From positions 1 through 61,738 of the forward strand of contig JBCCEJ010000030.1 in NCBI GenBank assembly GCA_039030335.1: a DNA stretch of 61,738 nucleotides, given 5' to 3'. The notes below the pieces were generated by a model. That model was given only the letters and a program-made list of their open reading frames with translations. It searched no databases and was not told the DNA's origin. Origin of the DNA: JBCCEJ01 sp039030335. GTDB taxonomy: Bacteria; Pseudomonadota; Gammaproteobacteria; HK1. Of the stretch, positions 61,645 to 61,738 are shown piece by piece. The translations under genes and the position numbers were made by a program. Numbering within the stretch: position 1 is the first letter of the stretch; each line of letters begins with the position of its first letter.

Positions 61645-61738
61645 GTGCACGCTCTGTCTCTGAAACAGGCTCCACCCAGCTCCGACCACATGACCGTGGC
61701 GGTATTCATTGCCGTTGTGCTGCATCTCGTGGTCGTAC
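61645..61738 (+). CDS. Start of a TonB-like protein (3' end outside window)
   Basis: From GTG 61645 (or ATG 61690) the frame reads polar residues and then a hydrophobic helix (MTVAVFIAVVLHLVVV), open to the window edge. This matches the N terminus of energy-transducing TonB proteins encoded after gshB in related bacteria. Only about 31 codons are visible, so the call rests on context and on one membrane helix. Confidence 0.5.
   Translation, partial: MHALSLKQAPPSSDHMTVAVFIAVVLHLVVV

Overview
This is about 62 kb of chromosome from a high-GC gammaproteobacterium, probably an uncultured or little-studied lineage. The evidence is gene order as much as gene content. The window carries mnmG-rsmG-parA-parB-atpIBEFH, glyQ-glyS-gmhB-plsC, leuS-lptE-holA-proA-nadD-rsfS-rlmH-maf, polA next to a DUF2782 gene, hemC-hemD, and gshB followed by the start of a tonB-like gene. 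All of these are gammaproteobacterial arrangements, closest to those of pseudomonads and xanthomonads. GTG and TTG starts are frequent. I see no rRNA, tRNA, CRISPR array, insertion sequence or prophage gene, so this is mostly a housekeeping region with a few accessory islands.

Layout. 1-7492 (minus): ATP synthase genes atpI-B-E-F-H (atpH cut by the window edge), then parB, parA, rsmG and mnmG. 7595-12105 (plus): glyQ, glyS, gmhB and plsC. 12217-13385 (plus): the two subunits of a ComDE-like thiamine-diphosphate decarboxylase. 13491-15629 (minus): a TVP38/DedA membrane domain fused to a mercuric-reductase-like flavoprotein. 15986-16674: two small membrane proteins. 16871-21717 (minus): a Gld-like ABC export cluster (ATPase, permease, GldG-like protein, DUF4340 protein). 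22094-23286: an orphan gene and an ankyrin-repeat protein. 23291-24751 (minus): a BepA-like M48 protease. 25070-28470: a pyrophosphate-dependent phosphofructokinase convergent with a membrane pyrophosphatase. 28687-29638: a phosphodiesterase and diacylglycerol kinase.

29686-37495 (minus) is the leuS-to-maf housekeeping run. It is followed by a 2Fe-2S flavin reductase and a solitary ParA-like ATPase. 39485-43554 (minus) is a MoxR/DUF58/transglutaminase cluster. Divergent from it starts a Ser/Thr kinase fused to a cyclic-nucleotide-binding domain (43729), then a secreted DUF4864 protein. Facing these are a glycosyltransferase with a C-terminal Rossmann-like region, an acetyltransferase-like protein with two membrane helices, and a very unusual PP2C phosphatase-membrane helix-Pro/Ala linker-FGE-like fusion (47643-49625). 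The rest is hisF, hisA, polA, DUF2782, mgtE, ptsI, ptsH, hemD, hemC, gshB and the first codons of a TonB-like protein.

The most interesting stretch is about 39.5-49.6 kb. It holds a possible kinase/phosphatase signalling pair in which the kinase has a predicted cNMP sensor and the phosphatase a predicted extracytoplasmic FGE-fold sensor. The FGE domain lacks the cysteines needed for formylglycine generation, so sensing is more likely than sulfatase activation. Other points of interest are the pyrophosphate-economy pair (pfp/hppA), the hemC-hemD-ptsH-ptsI chain of 4-base overlaps, the ComDE-like pair without coenzyme M genes, and the joining of two origin-proximal gene blocks without dnaA between them.
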